NCBI RefSeq assembly: GCF_900496995.4
Contig: NC_044022.1
Span: forward strand, 21,156,938-21,220,937
Source of the DNA: Aquila chrysaetos chrysaetos
Lineage: Eukaryota; Chordata; Aves; Accipitriformes; Accipitridae
Direction: 5' to 3'
Length of the DNA stretch: 64,000 nt
Shown in pieces: positions 13,101-26,379 of this stretch. The position numbers and the translations under genes are program-made. Below the pieces are notes generated by a model. The model searched no databases. It worked only from the letters and a program-made list of their open reading frames with translations, and was not told where the DNA came from. Positions within the stretch are counted from its first letter, which is position 1. Each line of letters starts with the position of its first letter.

Positions 13101-16100
13101 TCGTAAGGATTTGTACAGTATTTAGCATGATGGGGCATAATCGTGTTCAGCACCGCCACACAACATTCATACCTCTGCACGACAATCAAACAGAAATATG
13201 AAATAATACAATATGGCATGTCTGAAGAATACCAAGTACTCTCTCCAAGATAATAACCATCTTCAACTCCCAGTTATACCCAAAGCAGATGAGGACATCC
13301 AGTACTTTGCCTTTTGGGGCTGTCTGACAGCTACAAAGCATAAATAATATTCAGCAGCAAGAATTGACTGCCTGGACTGCAGCACAATAGTCAAATAAGA
13401 ACCATATTCCCTGCCACCCAAATTAAACCAAAGTTTCTGAAGCTGAATTCCCACACATTCTTCTCATCGAGAAGAACCGATGGTTTTCATGAAGGACTGG
13501 ATCTCTGGATGTATGGGATTACAATATCCGATGGAGCGCACGGTTAATTTTTAGCAGCCAAAATAAGTCCTGTACCTTACAGTCGGAGTATATCATAAAT
13601 ACAACCAAAAAATCTTTTTTCTATTGTACCATTATTCTTCAGTGCTGATACCAAACCCAAATTCAAGCAAGACCACAAATCCACTGAACACACAATTTAA
13701 TATCCTAAGCTGTGAGCCTCCGTGTTGATCCTGAGTAGGTCCTTTGTCTGCTAACAAAAGACTACTGAAAAGTCAGTATCAGCTGTGTCCCATGAGGTCT
13801 ACTGGACATAGTTCTAGTTTTTCTTACTGTTTCTTTGCATATTATGACACTATTTTTAAATTGATCCTATTGGCTTTGAAAGATGACTTTGACAAGAACC
13901 ATTCAGAAGATACAGTCCTACAAAAACTCACATGTATGCTGGACAGTATATGCATTACTTTTTTGTTTAAATAAATCATACTCAAAACATCTTAATACAA
14001 AAATAAGAAAAATTTCTTCAACCTTTTATGGTCCTACAGTATCTTGTCCAAGAGGTTATCAGTTAATCCAAACTAACTAACAATTCTGTAAATTTTACTG
14101 CTTTATCACTCCATAATTTTTTAACCAGTTCATAAACGTTTGTGGTTTATGTTACTGACTGGGGAATGGGCAATTGCTACAATACAACAAACCAGAGATA
14201 CATGATACTGAAACAAAGCTGTAGATCAGTAACTTTGCTTATTGGATTTCTTTGGAAAACTTTTTCCTCCCTCAAACAATCTAAAGTTCTACCACCCAAG
14301 AAATTATGTATTTTTTCTTGTACAGAATGAGTCTCGGCTTAATGTAATGTATTGATCTGTATAAGAATCAAAACCAGGCAAATCCTTTCCTTGGAGTTAT
14401 TTTAGATGGGATCATTAGAGAATAATCCACACTTTATAGTCCCCACACTTTATAGGCGCACTTTTATGTATTGTAGATTTTTAAAGCTCCATAAGTAGAC
14501 AGTTACACTATAGAGCCAAAAAATCTGTTGGGGCAACGCTTATACGTCTGACGAAACAAATAATAAAATTATATAGAAAATGCATTGTTAATACAACCCA
14601 AGTTATATTTTAACAAAATGTAGCTTCTGTATAACTTCTAGACAAAAAGTTTTCCAGGGACACTGTCAACAAGAAATGAAGCCATACATACAAGCAGGTA
14701 CAGAGTAATGTATACTATATATCAGGAGAAATTGAATTCTCACCAATAAAAAATTGTTTCCTAAAGCATTGCTCTTAAAATGTACGCTACACATATGAAA
14801 GGCTAAATGTCACATATTTAAAAGCAAGAAAGGAAATTCTGCAATTATTTTATCATTTACTTTGATAAAATTATGCCAAAATCAATTCTACCTTAGCTAC
14901 TTCTCAGGGTCTGTATCTGAGACCTGGATGCCACTTGCAATACTAACCAGTACCTTAAAGCAGAAGCATTCCCTTCATCTTCTGGTTTCTTTCTGCGTCT
15001 TTGCCATGCTCTCATTTTTTGCAAGCACATTTTAGAATCACTAAAACTCCATACAGGCAAGGAGACAGAAAAAATTGAGCTTCAGTTTTTTCAGTAAGAG
15101 TGTAACAGGCACTCTGCTTTTGATTACATGAATGCGTTTAGGTGACCCGAAATCTTATGGGAGTTACGTATACAAAAACTGAGTTACGCGCTTAACATGG
15201 TGCAGGTGCACGGTGCTTGTAAGGACACCCATACAACTGCCGAATGAGTAAAGAAAAGCACGTAAATGCTGTGAAATCAAAACGTCATTATTTTAAGTAC
15301 ACTTTACACTGGTCTGAACAACTACACAGCTGCAGCACTACAGGGCAACAAGCTCCATGGTGTACTCTGAAATACCTGTACATTAGTTTGACCCTGTAGA
15401 CCCAATGTTCAACTATTTACTTAAGCAAAATATAAATACTCCTGGCAGTTGCGCTTGCTTGAAGGCCGCACGATTGGACTTCACTTACATGCCATTTGCG
15501 TTCATCTAACTACACTTACTGCAGCATTTCAAGTATGGTACTGGTAGAGTTGAAGCACTGCAGCGCTGCTAGTATGGAGACAGTTGTGTTGATTAAAAAG
15601 TCTTTGATACGTACTGTGCCTTCATACGGGACAGAGGATGACACAGCCATGCCCGCACACGGCACTTCACACAACATGATGCCTATGGGAACAGCTACAG
15701 GACACTGGAAATGTTTTCTTAAATATCTCCCAGATGTTATTCAAACCATTTATCCTTTAGATGAACTAAATGTATTCGATCTGAAGATAATTTAGGAATA
15801 TCTACAAATTTCAATAATTAAATTGGAAAAGATTTGACTAACAGGATTAATTGAATCTATATGAGAAAGATAAAACTGATTCAAAACCAGCCTCCAAGAA
15901 GCTCCACTTTCAAAACTCCTCAAACCAGGGTATGTTGAATGATGATGGCTCAAAGTAAAGAATCAGAGGATAGCAGCACCACATAATTCAGGCAGATGCT
16001 GTACCTATTTCCCATCCCTTAGAGCTCCTTCTGCCCACAGTCAAGCCATATAGGCCAAACTCTATATGGACCTGTATACAATACTGGCCAGGACCAGCCA

Positions 16101-19100
16101 CTGGTTTTGTGGACAAATTGCTGTGCTTCGAGCAGCTGCGAGTCTGCTGAGAGCTGCTGCTGCCTTCCACAGGGGTATGAACCTGTCACCCAACTCCTGC
16201 TACGAAGCAAGGTAGCTCAGAAGATGGAGACAAAAAAAAAGAAATACGATTCCAAACTCAGCAAGAACTGGAAACTTCTGCTTTGTGCAAGAAATCACAG
16301 TCAGCTGGTTAAGAGTGCCCAGCAGCAGCACAAGGTCGTATCAGGCAGCCACTGCCTCTCAGGGAACACCAAGCCTGCAAGAGTCTGCTGCTAAGTTTAG
16401 GATCATATTTGCATTTCTTTCCTCCCATTGGCATCACAGTTTGGGAACGAAAAGACTTCCGCGGTGCAACATTATGGAAAAATGTTGACTTAAATGAAAA
16501 ATATTATTTCATCAGTGAGAGATGTTTAACATTAGTTGAGATCTAACCCTAACTGAGTTGATAAGATGGAGGGTTTTATTTTGTTCTTTTTTTTTCTAAT
16601 TGTATCTGCTCCCTTTCCTAAGAGGGAGCATTTTCTGACTTGAGAAGTCTGTGGCATAGGTGACTTTTTAAAGAAAAACATGCCAACGCATTTCAGGAGA
16701 CCCTTTCCTGCTTTTGGACAACCAGAACTAGGAAAATGTAGGGCACTGAAGCTGGAAAAGGCATGAGGAATGGGGGAGGAAAAACACAGCAGCCAAAATA
16801 GAAGTGAGAAATGCAATCAGAGCACCAGGAAAGAGAGCGATGAAATTTTCTCAGTGAACTTTGATAACTTCAGAAGAAAAGGATCTCAAAAACTACCTTT
16901 ACGTTTGGGGAGTTTACACCTTTGTTCAGATGACCACTGACAAAAGAGCCAGAGGTCTGAGCAAACGCTGTTCCCTGCCTCAATTATTTTAAGATTTCTT
17001 GATTTGATCCTCCACTCTGGAAAGCTCAAAAAATTAAAATGAGTTGTTATAGATCAACTAGAGGGGATGCAGTAGTTTATAAGAAATTTCCAGGCAACCT
17101 GCCTCAGCACTGATCCAAGCCAAAGCCGTCAGTAACTCATTTACCTTTCTTAATCTTCACACACAACAGCAAACACAGAGGAATAAATCCTGTTAATATG
17201 CAATGCTCTGTACACACAGAGGAGGTGTAAACCAGTCAAATTTTAGAAAGACATACAAGAAACAGTACACTAAGATGGTTGAGAAAAACACAAGCTGTAG
17301 GCGCCAATGCTTCAAAAGGCTTGAGAACTATTAGACAAATGACAATCATAAAATATTTACATATAAACAACAATATGAGACGCAACTTAATCTAGCAGAT
17401 CGCACAGAGGGAAAGCAGACAGGGAATCTGTGGCCCTGTACAAACCAGTAAGCTCTCAGCATCTTGGGGCCTTCATATCCGCAATAGGACTTTAATGAAC
17501 TATCAAGAAAAGGCAACATATGGGTTATGCAACCTTGAGGAAACATAAGGCATTACGTATGTGACAAATACTATCACCCAGTGTGATAAGCACTCACAAC
17601 AAATAAACAAAAGGGTTAAAAATAACAGCTCCTGAGAGTATGCATGACACCCAAACCCATCTTCTGTCCTGCTAGGGAAAACGAGGGGACAGAAAAAGGA
17701 GGGTTCATCATTTAAGGGATTACCAGGCAGGCTTATTTCTGGGGTTTCAGCTTCTAGGAACCAGATCAGCATACAGAGGAGACTGACACATGGTCTGTGA
17801 AGATTAGTCTTGGGCTAGTGGAGAGACTCCTTCAAGGAATGATATTTAAAGTTACCGTTGCATTCTGAGTTGCCCTCGCTCTCCGTTAACTGTAAGAAGT
17901 GCAACACCCCTAAATGAACTGTAGCCTTGGTGAATTCTCTGCACAGACTGCTTTCCTGCAACACACAAATTTAGGAACAGTTTAGTTGCGAAGCGATGTT
18001 ATTCTAGACCTTTATGCTGTTAGCAGCTAAGAAATGGGCCAGATATTCTGTGAGAACTGCTATGCAAGTACAACAGCAAATTTCATAAAACAAGGCAATA
18101 TTATATGCTCAGGTATATTAAGAGGAAAGCAGGCATCCAAATGCCAAGGGAAACTGGACTAGAGTAAGGACAGGCAGCTCTGCACTGATCGGTGTTAACA
18201 TGCAGCTGTGTTACTGCAGGTCTCTGCTCCGAACAGCTAGTGCAAGAGGTTCAACCAAACAGCAGAAGTCGCACAGCAGTCTCCTGTTACAGAACGCTGA
18301 TTTGTGCAGATGATGCTAGGAAGAGGGCTAAATGCTCAGTGCTTGAAGGTTCCAGCGGTTTTTTTCTACTACATAATTTCCATCTTTTTTGTTATAAATC
18401 AGGACAACTACTTCTTGTCCTCCAGATGTCGATGTGGAAACCAAACCACCATTATTCCCTTTACAGCCTCTTCTATATTGTGTGACTTGTCATGTTGATC
18501 CCCTGCTCAGTCTCCTTTTTCCCAGGCTAAACAGTTCCAGCCCCTGCAACTTTTTTATCCGGTTTACATTTCCAAAGCCTCTTATTCTCTTTTCTGGAAT
18601 TAAATTTATCTTAAAGCACAACCTCTAAACTCCGGCTGAAGACCCAGTAATGCCACAGAACACTGACTGGTGGGTGAAGCTGGGCAGAAGTACCAGCAGC
18701 TTTATGGAAGACAATACACACACACAAATGACCAGGGAAGCAATGATAATAAAAGAATGCTAGCGTTCTTTTTTTGCTTGTTTGTTAAGAATCAGACTTT
18801 TTGCCTAATTTACTTTAAGGAAAACTGGTTCCTTAAGAAAAATTTCAGTTATCAATGATGATTAGCTGCGACAAGTTTGTTGTCCAAGTATCTTCACGCT
18901 TGATTTTACACGTAACCATACATCTATTCTGTTAAACTGCCACCCTTACATATTCTTTAGTTTTAAATATATTCCTTTAAACTTGACTAACTGTATTTAC
19001 TCAAGGAATAGGATAACTATATAAAGATCAGTTAGTGACTGGCTCAGCATAAATTACAAACTTTTCTCCAGCATTTCTGCTTGTCAGAAAGCATCTTGAA

Positions 19101-22100
19101 AACCAAACTGCATTCCTGCTTCAGTGCCCCCAGATGGGAACATCTGACTCCTGCAATCCCACAGATATCCCTCCTCTACTCACCCCATCCTGTAAACTAC
19201 AATTAAATCTTGAAAAAATACTTGGTATTTAGTGTATAATCTGTTCATTTCAAGTGCCACGCTTTACCATAATAAGGAAGAGTCCACTTATTGCTTCATT
19301 ATCAGTGGCTCGCTCTGGGACCTGGATTCTTCCTACCACATCACTTCTTTTCAGGGACCACCGAAGGGCTTTAGCAACTGCTGCCATCAGCTGCTCATCC
19401 CACCAGGGCCGTTCCTTTTTTAGAGCGAGCTCTTTTTTCCCAGCGGTGTTGACGGTAATGTGGGGCCTGCTCATCAGTGATCCTTTCTCAAATTTTGTGC
19501 CCTGGCTACACAGGCTGTTTATGTCTCAAACACTAGAGCGAGCAGATTCTGGGGCCCTGAGACTCCTTCTAAAACTACAGAAATTCTGCAAATACAAGTA
19601 GCTTCACCTGAACTTCTTGTTTCTGCCTTTCAAGTGTCACAATGTTAAAATCTAGGTGTACAAATGCTAATATTAAATCAACAATGCAAATATGAAGACA
19701 GAATGAAAAATGAAGCCACAAACCCTCAAAATGATGTAGCACCAAATGAAAACCTCTTATTTATGCAGCAGAATAAACGTAAATTGGCATCTTAACAGTG
19801 TAAAATTATTAAAGAGCCCTGCTTTGAAGAGCTTACAATCTAATTGTATGTAATACACAAAACTAGTGGAACTTGATGTGTAGTTGCAAGAGCAAAAACT
19901 AGGAGTTATACACTTAATACAGCTGCTGTGTGGTTTGGGGGGTTTTTTTTGCTTTAAGAGAACATCCAACATCAAAATTAACATAAATGTGAAAATTGGA
20001 ATGAGACAGAAAGCTAACACAAAGATGTCTGTTCAGGAATAAATAACTTCAAAACTCATACAAAATAAGTATTACATCACATGAAAGAAAACAATGTGGA
20101 ATTAAGAAAATTCAGATCTAATTCAGTAACACTAATATCTTTCTAGTGATGCGAAAAACTAAAATGGAATGAGATTAAATCACCTTTATTTATTACCAAA
20201 ATATGCACTATGGTCTTACATTTTCTCACATTCACATCAGAATTTTTCATTTAAGAACCTTTGTGTTATACTAGAGTCTCTGAGTTAATAAAACATGTGC
20301 CTCCAGGCAACAACAGAAAATTAATGCTACATATTTGACATTAAACAACTGAATCTGTAGATCTGCAAAGTTTGGTTTGGGGTTTGTTTGTGGTGCTTTT
20401 GAGTTTTTCTTGTTAAGAGCACAGCTCAGCAGGCATCCATCGGCAAGGCAGCATTGCTATAGTGCACAACACCTAGGACTGAATTGGCAGGTGACTTCAG
20501 TTATTCCACTACAGCATAATGCGATATATGCCATACAGCCAGGGGAGAGAAAAGCACTGTAAAATATAAAAAATTGGTTTCTGTTTGTAAAACCATAAAT
20601 TGTCCAGATTCCCTCTTTCCAGGAAAGTCTACATGATTCAATTCCCTGATAAATGTGTTTTGAAGGAAGCATTGACCTCTTCATCCCAAAACTGAAGACA
20701 GACTTAAGGGCATTTGCACTAACTTGTCCTGGCAGAGAGAGTTTAATGCCACCAAAAGCTCCTCTGGACCACAGCCATTAAAAGCAAATGGTTTCTTCTC
20801 ATATTCTGTATGTTGGTTACTACTGTCATCACCCATCAGGTGGCTGTTTCTGGGACCAATATGGCAAAAGAAAACATGATCTTTATTTTTATAAAGATGT
20901 TGTTTTGGCACTGTTTTAATCTACAGTAAATACAAGAAGATACCATAGTGAAACAGACCTTAAAATACCTGTAAGAAGCAAGAACCTGGTATGACCTGAC
21001 CAAAAGAAGCAAATCTGAGTAAGGCAAATTTTTCTCATTTTGCTGAAGCAGGAACCACAAAATCATCTTTTATCACATTTGGCCACTAGTTACAAATTCA
21101 GCTTTTTCTCCGTGATCACCCTCTGACACCTAACTTGGCCATCTGGAACAAATTCAGAAATAAAGAAGAGAGAATGAAAAGGAAAAAAATATGCTTATAA
21201 TGCAAGACTCCATTACTTCTACTGAATGCAATATGCACTTAACAGGAATGGAGGAGACGATGCACAGCTGCCTCTTGTGTCTGTATCAACGCTACGGTTG
21301 CCTCCACATCTAGTGACTGACAGTACAATAATTTATAACACTTTTTTCCCCACAAAAATAATGAATAGTGTTAATTTATGGCACTTATAGAACACACAAC
21401 GTCAGCTCTCATAAATATCTCCGATAAGGAGATGTTTTTCCCACTAAAATTTATATGAGAGACTGAGACACCATCTAACTGAGACAAGTGAGTTACTGTA
21501 GTTACCCTATGTTCCCTCTACGGGGCGAGAGATGACAATTGTCAAGAAGACAATTCAGATCTTCGGTGGGTTAAAATGCCCTTTGAAGGTGGATCTCTCT
21601 CTGCTGACCAAAGCAGCCCTCCAGGACAACAAGCTGGGCACCCTACATAGGTGAGGCAACTAAAATGGGATGGATCTGCGTTAAACATCTGACAAATAGC
21701 AGAACAATGGTAGAACTGGAAAAAGAATATAAATTCCACTATTTCCAGTCCAGAGCCCACTTAGATTTTCAGGCTACATTTATATAACAAAGACTTGTTC
21801 TTATAATGCCTGCTCCTATAGTCCTTTTGTGTGCAAAATATCTCACTGTTTCTCACAGAGGAAACAATGGCTGGAAAAAGATTACTGCCATAAAAGCAGC
21901 TGCATCTTCAAATCAAAGCTTTATGGTAAAAGTTAGCAAAGTTCAGATAGCAATTTTCTGCACTTGTTTGTTTAACTCTTGGAAAACTAAAATTGTTCTT
22001 TCCAGTCTGTAAACATAACCTACAACTTTGCACTGCTCCCATTCTATTCACTCTAAAAACTGAGAGGTAGTTGAACAAAACTTGGAGTGAAAAATGTGGC

Positions 22101-25100
22101 CTTTTAGCCACGTACTTATTTGAGAATACTTATCCAGCAATTGAAAGGACAAAAAGCCTGTAATACCAATGACTTATTAGAAGTAAAAGGGAAACAAAAA
22201 TCTCTAATACATGCTGGATTTCCTGCTGTAACTGTACAGAGCCTACAACCACATTCACTAAGATTTTCGAGCACAAAAAGTTATGATCCTAAATTTAAAT
22301 TTTGTTACCCAAAAAGAAGTTGCCAGTTTTAAAGAGATTTGGGGCATGAAGAACTCCAATGCGTTAATGGGAGCTAGCTTTGTCTGGTCCTTTATGAACT
22401 TTGCTTTAAAAGTTCCTGTCAAGTAGTTTAGACCCCCTCTTTTCAACAGACCAGCCACTTAAAGTTAGCATTACCACTACAAAACCTAGCATTTCATAAA
22501 GCATATCTGTCAGATTCTTCTAAATGGCACAAAAGTAGTCCACATGGGATCAGACTAAGACTTTTGAATTGACATTGATGTGCTTAATAAAACATGTCCT
22601 TGAAAACATTTCTTCATATAAGAGGTATGATGAAAAAAGTTATTCCACGACAAACAGAATCAGCATGCCTTTATAAACTGGCTACAAGGTGGAGTGAGTC
22701 AATATAGTAATAGCAGCCCACAGGTTTCACCTGGCTAAAGATATAATTCCTCTCACTCTCAGGGATGGCAAGTGGGATTAGGGCAGTGTAAATCCCAACA
22801 TTCAAGTATCTGCTACCGCCTAGACATAGCTAGATGTGTAAAGACAGTGACAGCGTTAGTCTAGAAGCACATGTGCAGCCGGGCATCTAGATGTGGGGGT
22901 TCCTGCCATCTCCATGTGAATCACAAGCAGGGCTCCAAAACTGGAATCTGGTCTCCATCACAGAGGAGCATGGATTTAATTAGTTCTTTCCATCACTGTG
23001 AAAGACATGAATGAATTACAGTAACATCTTATGCTCTTAACTATTCCGTAGATGAATCCAAAATACATGCAATTACAGATCTAAATATAGTCCCTTACAA
23101 TTAACAGAAATCAACTCCGCTAAGTAACTCAGGGAGGGAGGAAGACATTTAAAAACACACAAAAACCTGACTTCACTTAGTAACCGGACTTCACTTCTTC
23201 TGTATGGTTGTATTATTTCACTTTGAAGACAAGCTTTCCTCAAGAAGTTCCATAAATTTGTTATGAATACTTGTATTCAAACATATCCTAGTTTGTTTGT
23301 GAAAGTAAAGTAAAAATTAAGTGAAAATAATGAATTTATTTGCTTCTCAAATTTGTTCATCCCATATCGTCTCTAAATGGCACTGTCCAACAAACAATTT
23401 TGTAACCGAAATCAAATGTCTGGTTTGATTTAAAATTTTAAGTGTACTTAAGTGAAAGATGAGCAACCAAAAGCCAAAGAGAATAGCCATTTGCTCAAAC
23501 ATGCAGCAGCAGTGCAATAATCCATACAGTGTCTCGCCCCTTATCTAACTGGAGCACATTCAGTGCCTGCAGGGTACTCCGTTCTCCCTTTCCAGCCTTG
23601 CTTTTTTTGTTTGTTTGTTTTCCGAGACTGACAGCAAGCATGCCAACTCTGTGAATATTGTTGGGAATGTGGAGCCTTAGTTTCCTCCAGAATGAAGTGA
23701 GAAAACAGAATCTTTTCACTCTAGCACATCAGGCAAGGGCAATCACATACTGGCACAAACACAACCAAAACCAGGTGCAAGCCTTTTTTGCCACATCCAT
23801 AAGAAATCAGTGCTTCCTCGAAGTTACATGTTTTTTACTATTAAGGAAACTATTGTTTTCCTGACTAAACAGGCCTAGACTTTTAAAAGCAAGATGGCAG
23901 ACATCGTATCAAGCCGTAAGGTAAGGTGTAATTATGTCCAAAGCTATGTGAAATTGGAAGACCAGTACTGGATGAGAGCTCTTTCAAAGGCAAATTCTCC
24001 AAATGCATTCACTGTTCTTTAGAAAGACCCAGAACCAATCAATGCCAAAGCAAGCAGTGTTTGCTAACAACTTCCAGTGATAAATATCAGGATATTTTAG
24101 AACTTGTTTTTACAGGTTACTCTGTCTCAATACTGATTTTAGGAGAATATTTTGATCAAATCCAAAATAGCAACACATAGAGAAGTTGCTGAAAGGGAGA
24201 GGGATAATCCTGTCCTTAATGTTGCCATTGAAATACATGCTTCTGCACAGCCTAGAAGAGAGTATCCCACAGAGATTTCTACAGATGGCATGGGTGGGAA
24301 AGACAGTAGACATGAACTCCCAAATACATAAGACCAGAAAAGGAGAACAGAAATACGAAACTAGTTAGACACAAAGTGCTGTCAAAAGCATAAAGCAAAT
24401 AAATGGGGAAAAAAAACCAGAGAAAAATCCCCTCAATCTCCCTAATATTCATTGGAGTAGCAGGGATTACTTGTAACAATAGCAGATTTTTTTTAAAAGG
24501 GTAGTATGTTTCAAGTTGCCAGCATGCTTTTAATTACGTTTAGAAAGTTAAAGTCTATTGCATGAACTAGACAAATTAAGTCATTCAAAATAATAACAGT
24601 TGCTGATTCGCTAACATTTTTAATCCTGCAATTTACATGCTCAAATACATTTTTAACAATATCCCTTTAATACTCAAATACAATCACACTGGCAACTTCA
24701 GTGCACTGACTGATGTGACAGTTTAAAGTATTTCAAGGAAGATATTTGGGTCTCTTGAGTTTATATTTTAAAATTGTCAAAATACATATCCTCATAAAAC
24801 AGAAGAAGAAATTAAAGCCTTGATGTACATTAAGACTGACCCAGACTGTCTTGAAACAAAAAGGAAATCCACAGATTTTTAAGGCCAGAGGGGACCGCTA
24901 TGATTGCCAGTCTAACTTCCTGCACAAAGGAGCCCATAAGATTTCACCCCCAAAACACCGCAGCAACTATTTTGAAACTGAATTACAGCTAAACAGCACA
25001 GAAACATCCTCAGTGTAAATCACCTAATTCAGGATTAAGACTTAAACTATGAAAAGACAGTCTTAATTTTCCTTCTGTAAACAGGTAGAGTACGCAAACC

Positions 25101-26379
25101 TCACCAGTACATCAGGCTGACACGTTTAGAGCACAGCAGGATGAATTATTAAGGGCTGGTACTCCTCCATACACGTTCCCATCTTTACTACACATAATTG
25201 TAAGTAATTATGTGAATGACAATACGATTCATTAAAATATTTCAGTTTTGAAAATTCATTTCTACACTGTCATCTGCTAAAATACAATCACAAAATCCTA
25301 TTTATTGCTTTTTGTATGAAAATAATTCTAGCAATCTGCATGTTTTTATCATTATTTACATAGTAAATGTTAACTCATAACTAATACTGCAGGGTTATTT
25401 CCTACAAGGAAAAGAATCCATAGTCATATCAACCATATCCCCATTTCTGTTGTGTAACATTCACTTTTTGCTCCTTCCCCCACGTTTTTATCATCAGATC
25501 CAGGGATATATCAGATCCAGGGACATCTGGAGAGATAAGCCGAATAGAAAGGGCTCACATGCCATTTATTCTATTAGCATATTCTGAAATTTTAAATCGG
25601 TGTCGTATCTGCAAGGAACCAGAAATAAGCTAAGGTCTACAAGTGTTTTCAGAGAAAGAATTTCCCCTCATATATTCTCCAGTTCTTGTTTGAACACTGG
25701 AAACCACATTTTCCAAAGCTGCTTCTATACTTGCTGTAATCACAAACTTTAGGAGAGAAGGGGCAAAACATAAGACCGGTCACCTTTTCTTAAATACTGC
25801 CATACTAAAGTCATAAAGATAGTACTTTTATATTGTATTAAAGCATGGAAATCAAAGTTAGTTAGAATCACATTTTAAAAACCCACATTCAAATGGCCTT
25901 CTAAACACAACTCTTGACAACTTTTATTTAAAATTAGCCTTGAAACTTTATTCCTTAATTTATGCTGCTACTGACGGCTGATGTTTATCCACCAAACATG
26001 TAAAGAATAGATAATAGACTAAACCCATGATTTTAAAATTCATTAGCGTTTGTAAGAGAGGCTTCTCACAAAATAGATGCCAAGCTTTTCTCTTGATGTC
26101 TGTTCAAGATCTCTGATGGCTGATCTTTATAAAATAGCTATTTGAGGCCAAATTTGACATGACAAGTCTTAAAACATGGCATAAAAATACTTTTAAAAAT
26201 TATTATTGTAAGTGCACGGATTTTTCTCCCATTTTCAGCACAAAAGAAAAACAATTTCAATCCCCCATTAAAACACTTTTAATTTGAAATTGTAAGTACT
26301 AGAAATGAACAATCTAACAAAATGAAGATGCAATATGAGATATGAAGCTTGATAGCCCACCTTTCTTCTTGACTGGCAT
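10057..26379 (-). CDS. DLG2: DLG2 (PSD-93) 5' part, L27-containing isoform; partial gene
   Basis: Two coding exons join on the minus strand: 26379-26361 encodes MPVKKK plus one base, and 10188-10057 completes an Asp codon and continues TDRALVLLEEYCKKLRKPEE. Together they give the start of a DLG-family protein with an N-terminal L27 domain, the form called beta in DLG1 and DLG2. The start MPVKKK-D parallels MPVRKQ-D of DLG1. DLG2 is a membrane-associated guanylate kinase scaffold (L27, three PDZ, SH3, GK) at neuronal synapses; L27 mediates assembly with partners such as LIN2/CASK. Only the L27 start is in this window; the PDZ, SH3 and GK exons lie beyond base 1. DLG2 is chosen over DLG1 because of the neighbours TMEM126A, CREBZF, CCDC89 and SYTL2. 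The two exons are separated by about 16.2 kb of intron. Confidence 0.9.
11598..11654. repeat. TA-rich / CA microsatellite
   Basis: Imperfect run of ATAT, CACA and TATG units within the DLG2 intron. Confidence 0.7.
17856..17955 (-). other. unassigned exon-like open segment B in DLG2 intron
   Basis: On the minus strand a pyrimidine-rich acceptor (AATTTGTGTGTTGCAG) precedes 100 bases that end at a GTAACT donor. Two of the three frames are open throughout. In phase 0 it encodes 33 residues starting ESSLCREFTKATVHLG, which would follow segment A (19268-19501) in frame. I do not recognise the protein in either frame. It could be an exon of a nested or antisense transcript, a DLG2 alternative exon, an old transposon fragment, or chance. 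Confidence 0.25.
19268..19501 (-). other. unassigned exon-like open segment A in DLG2 intron
   Basis: A 234-base stretch on the minus strand lies between a possible acceptor (GTGTAGCCAG) and a good GTAAAG donor. It is exactly 78 codons, open, in phase 0 at both ends. The peptide is hydrophilic and protein-like, with a KKERPWWDEQLMAAVAKALR segment followed by a KRSDVVGR segment, and it ends FLIM at the donor. I do not recognise the family. The same region is also open on the plus strand, which lowers confidence. It may be a fragment of a mobile element or an exon of an unannotated gene. Confidence 0.3.
24875..24960. repeat. ancient CR1-like LINE fragment (relic)
   Basis: The run AAGGCCAGAGGGGACCGCTA followed by TGATTGCCAGTCTAACTTCC and CCCATAAGATTTCACCC resembles, from memory, the amniote CR1 consensus (GGCCAGAAGGGACCAT..GATCATCTAGTCTGACCTCC..) abundant in turtles and crocodilians and present as old copies in birds. 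The match is diverged and short. Confidence 0.6.
26361..26379 (-). CDS. DLG2: DLG2 first coding exon (MPVKKK)
   Basis: The start codon is at 26379-26377 on the minus strand. Six codons (MPVKKK) and one base G are followed by a GTGGGC donor at 26360-26355. The trailing G supplies the first base of the Asp codon completed by the L27 exon, so the phases agree. The 5' limit of the exon is not fixed: untranslated sequence continues upstream, and a possible acceptor (GCTTGCAG) lies about 25 bases above the ATG. Only 19 coding bases are present, so automatic annotation would easily miss it. Confidence 0.85.

Larger units (their letters stand above)
10189..26360 (-). other. DLG2 intron between the start exon and the L27 exon
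   Basis: About 16 kb of AT-rich intron on the minus strand. It contains a TA-rich microsatellite at 11598-11654, an ancient CR1-like relic at 24875-24960, a short direct duplication at 25493-25523, and the unassigned exon-like segments at 17856-17955 and 19268-19501. No tRNA, rRNA or other known RNA gene was recognised. Other open frames are short and overlap on both strands, as expected by chance. Confidence 0.75.

Noticed and set aside
25493-25523. Short direct duplication of ATCAGATCCAGGGA
   Set aside because: Two copies of 14 bases, three bases apart; too small to indicate a mobile element or regulatory array.
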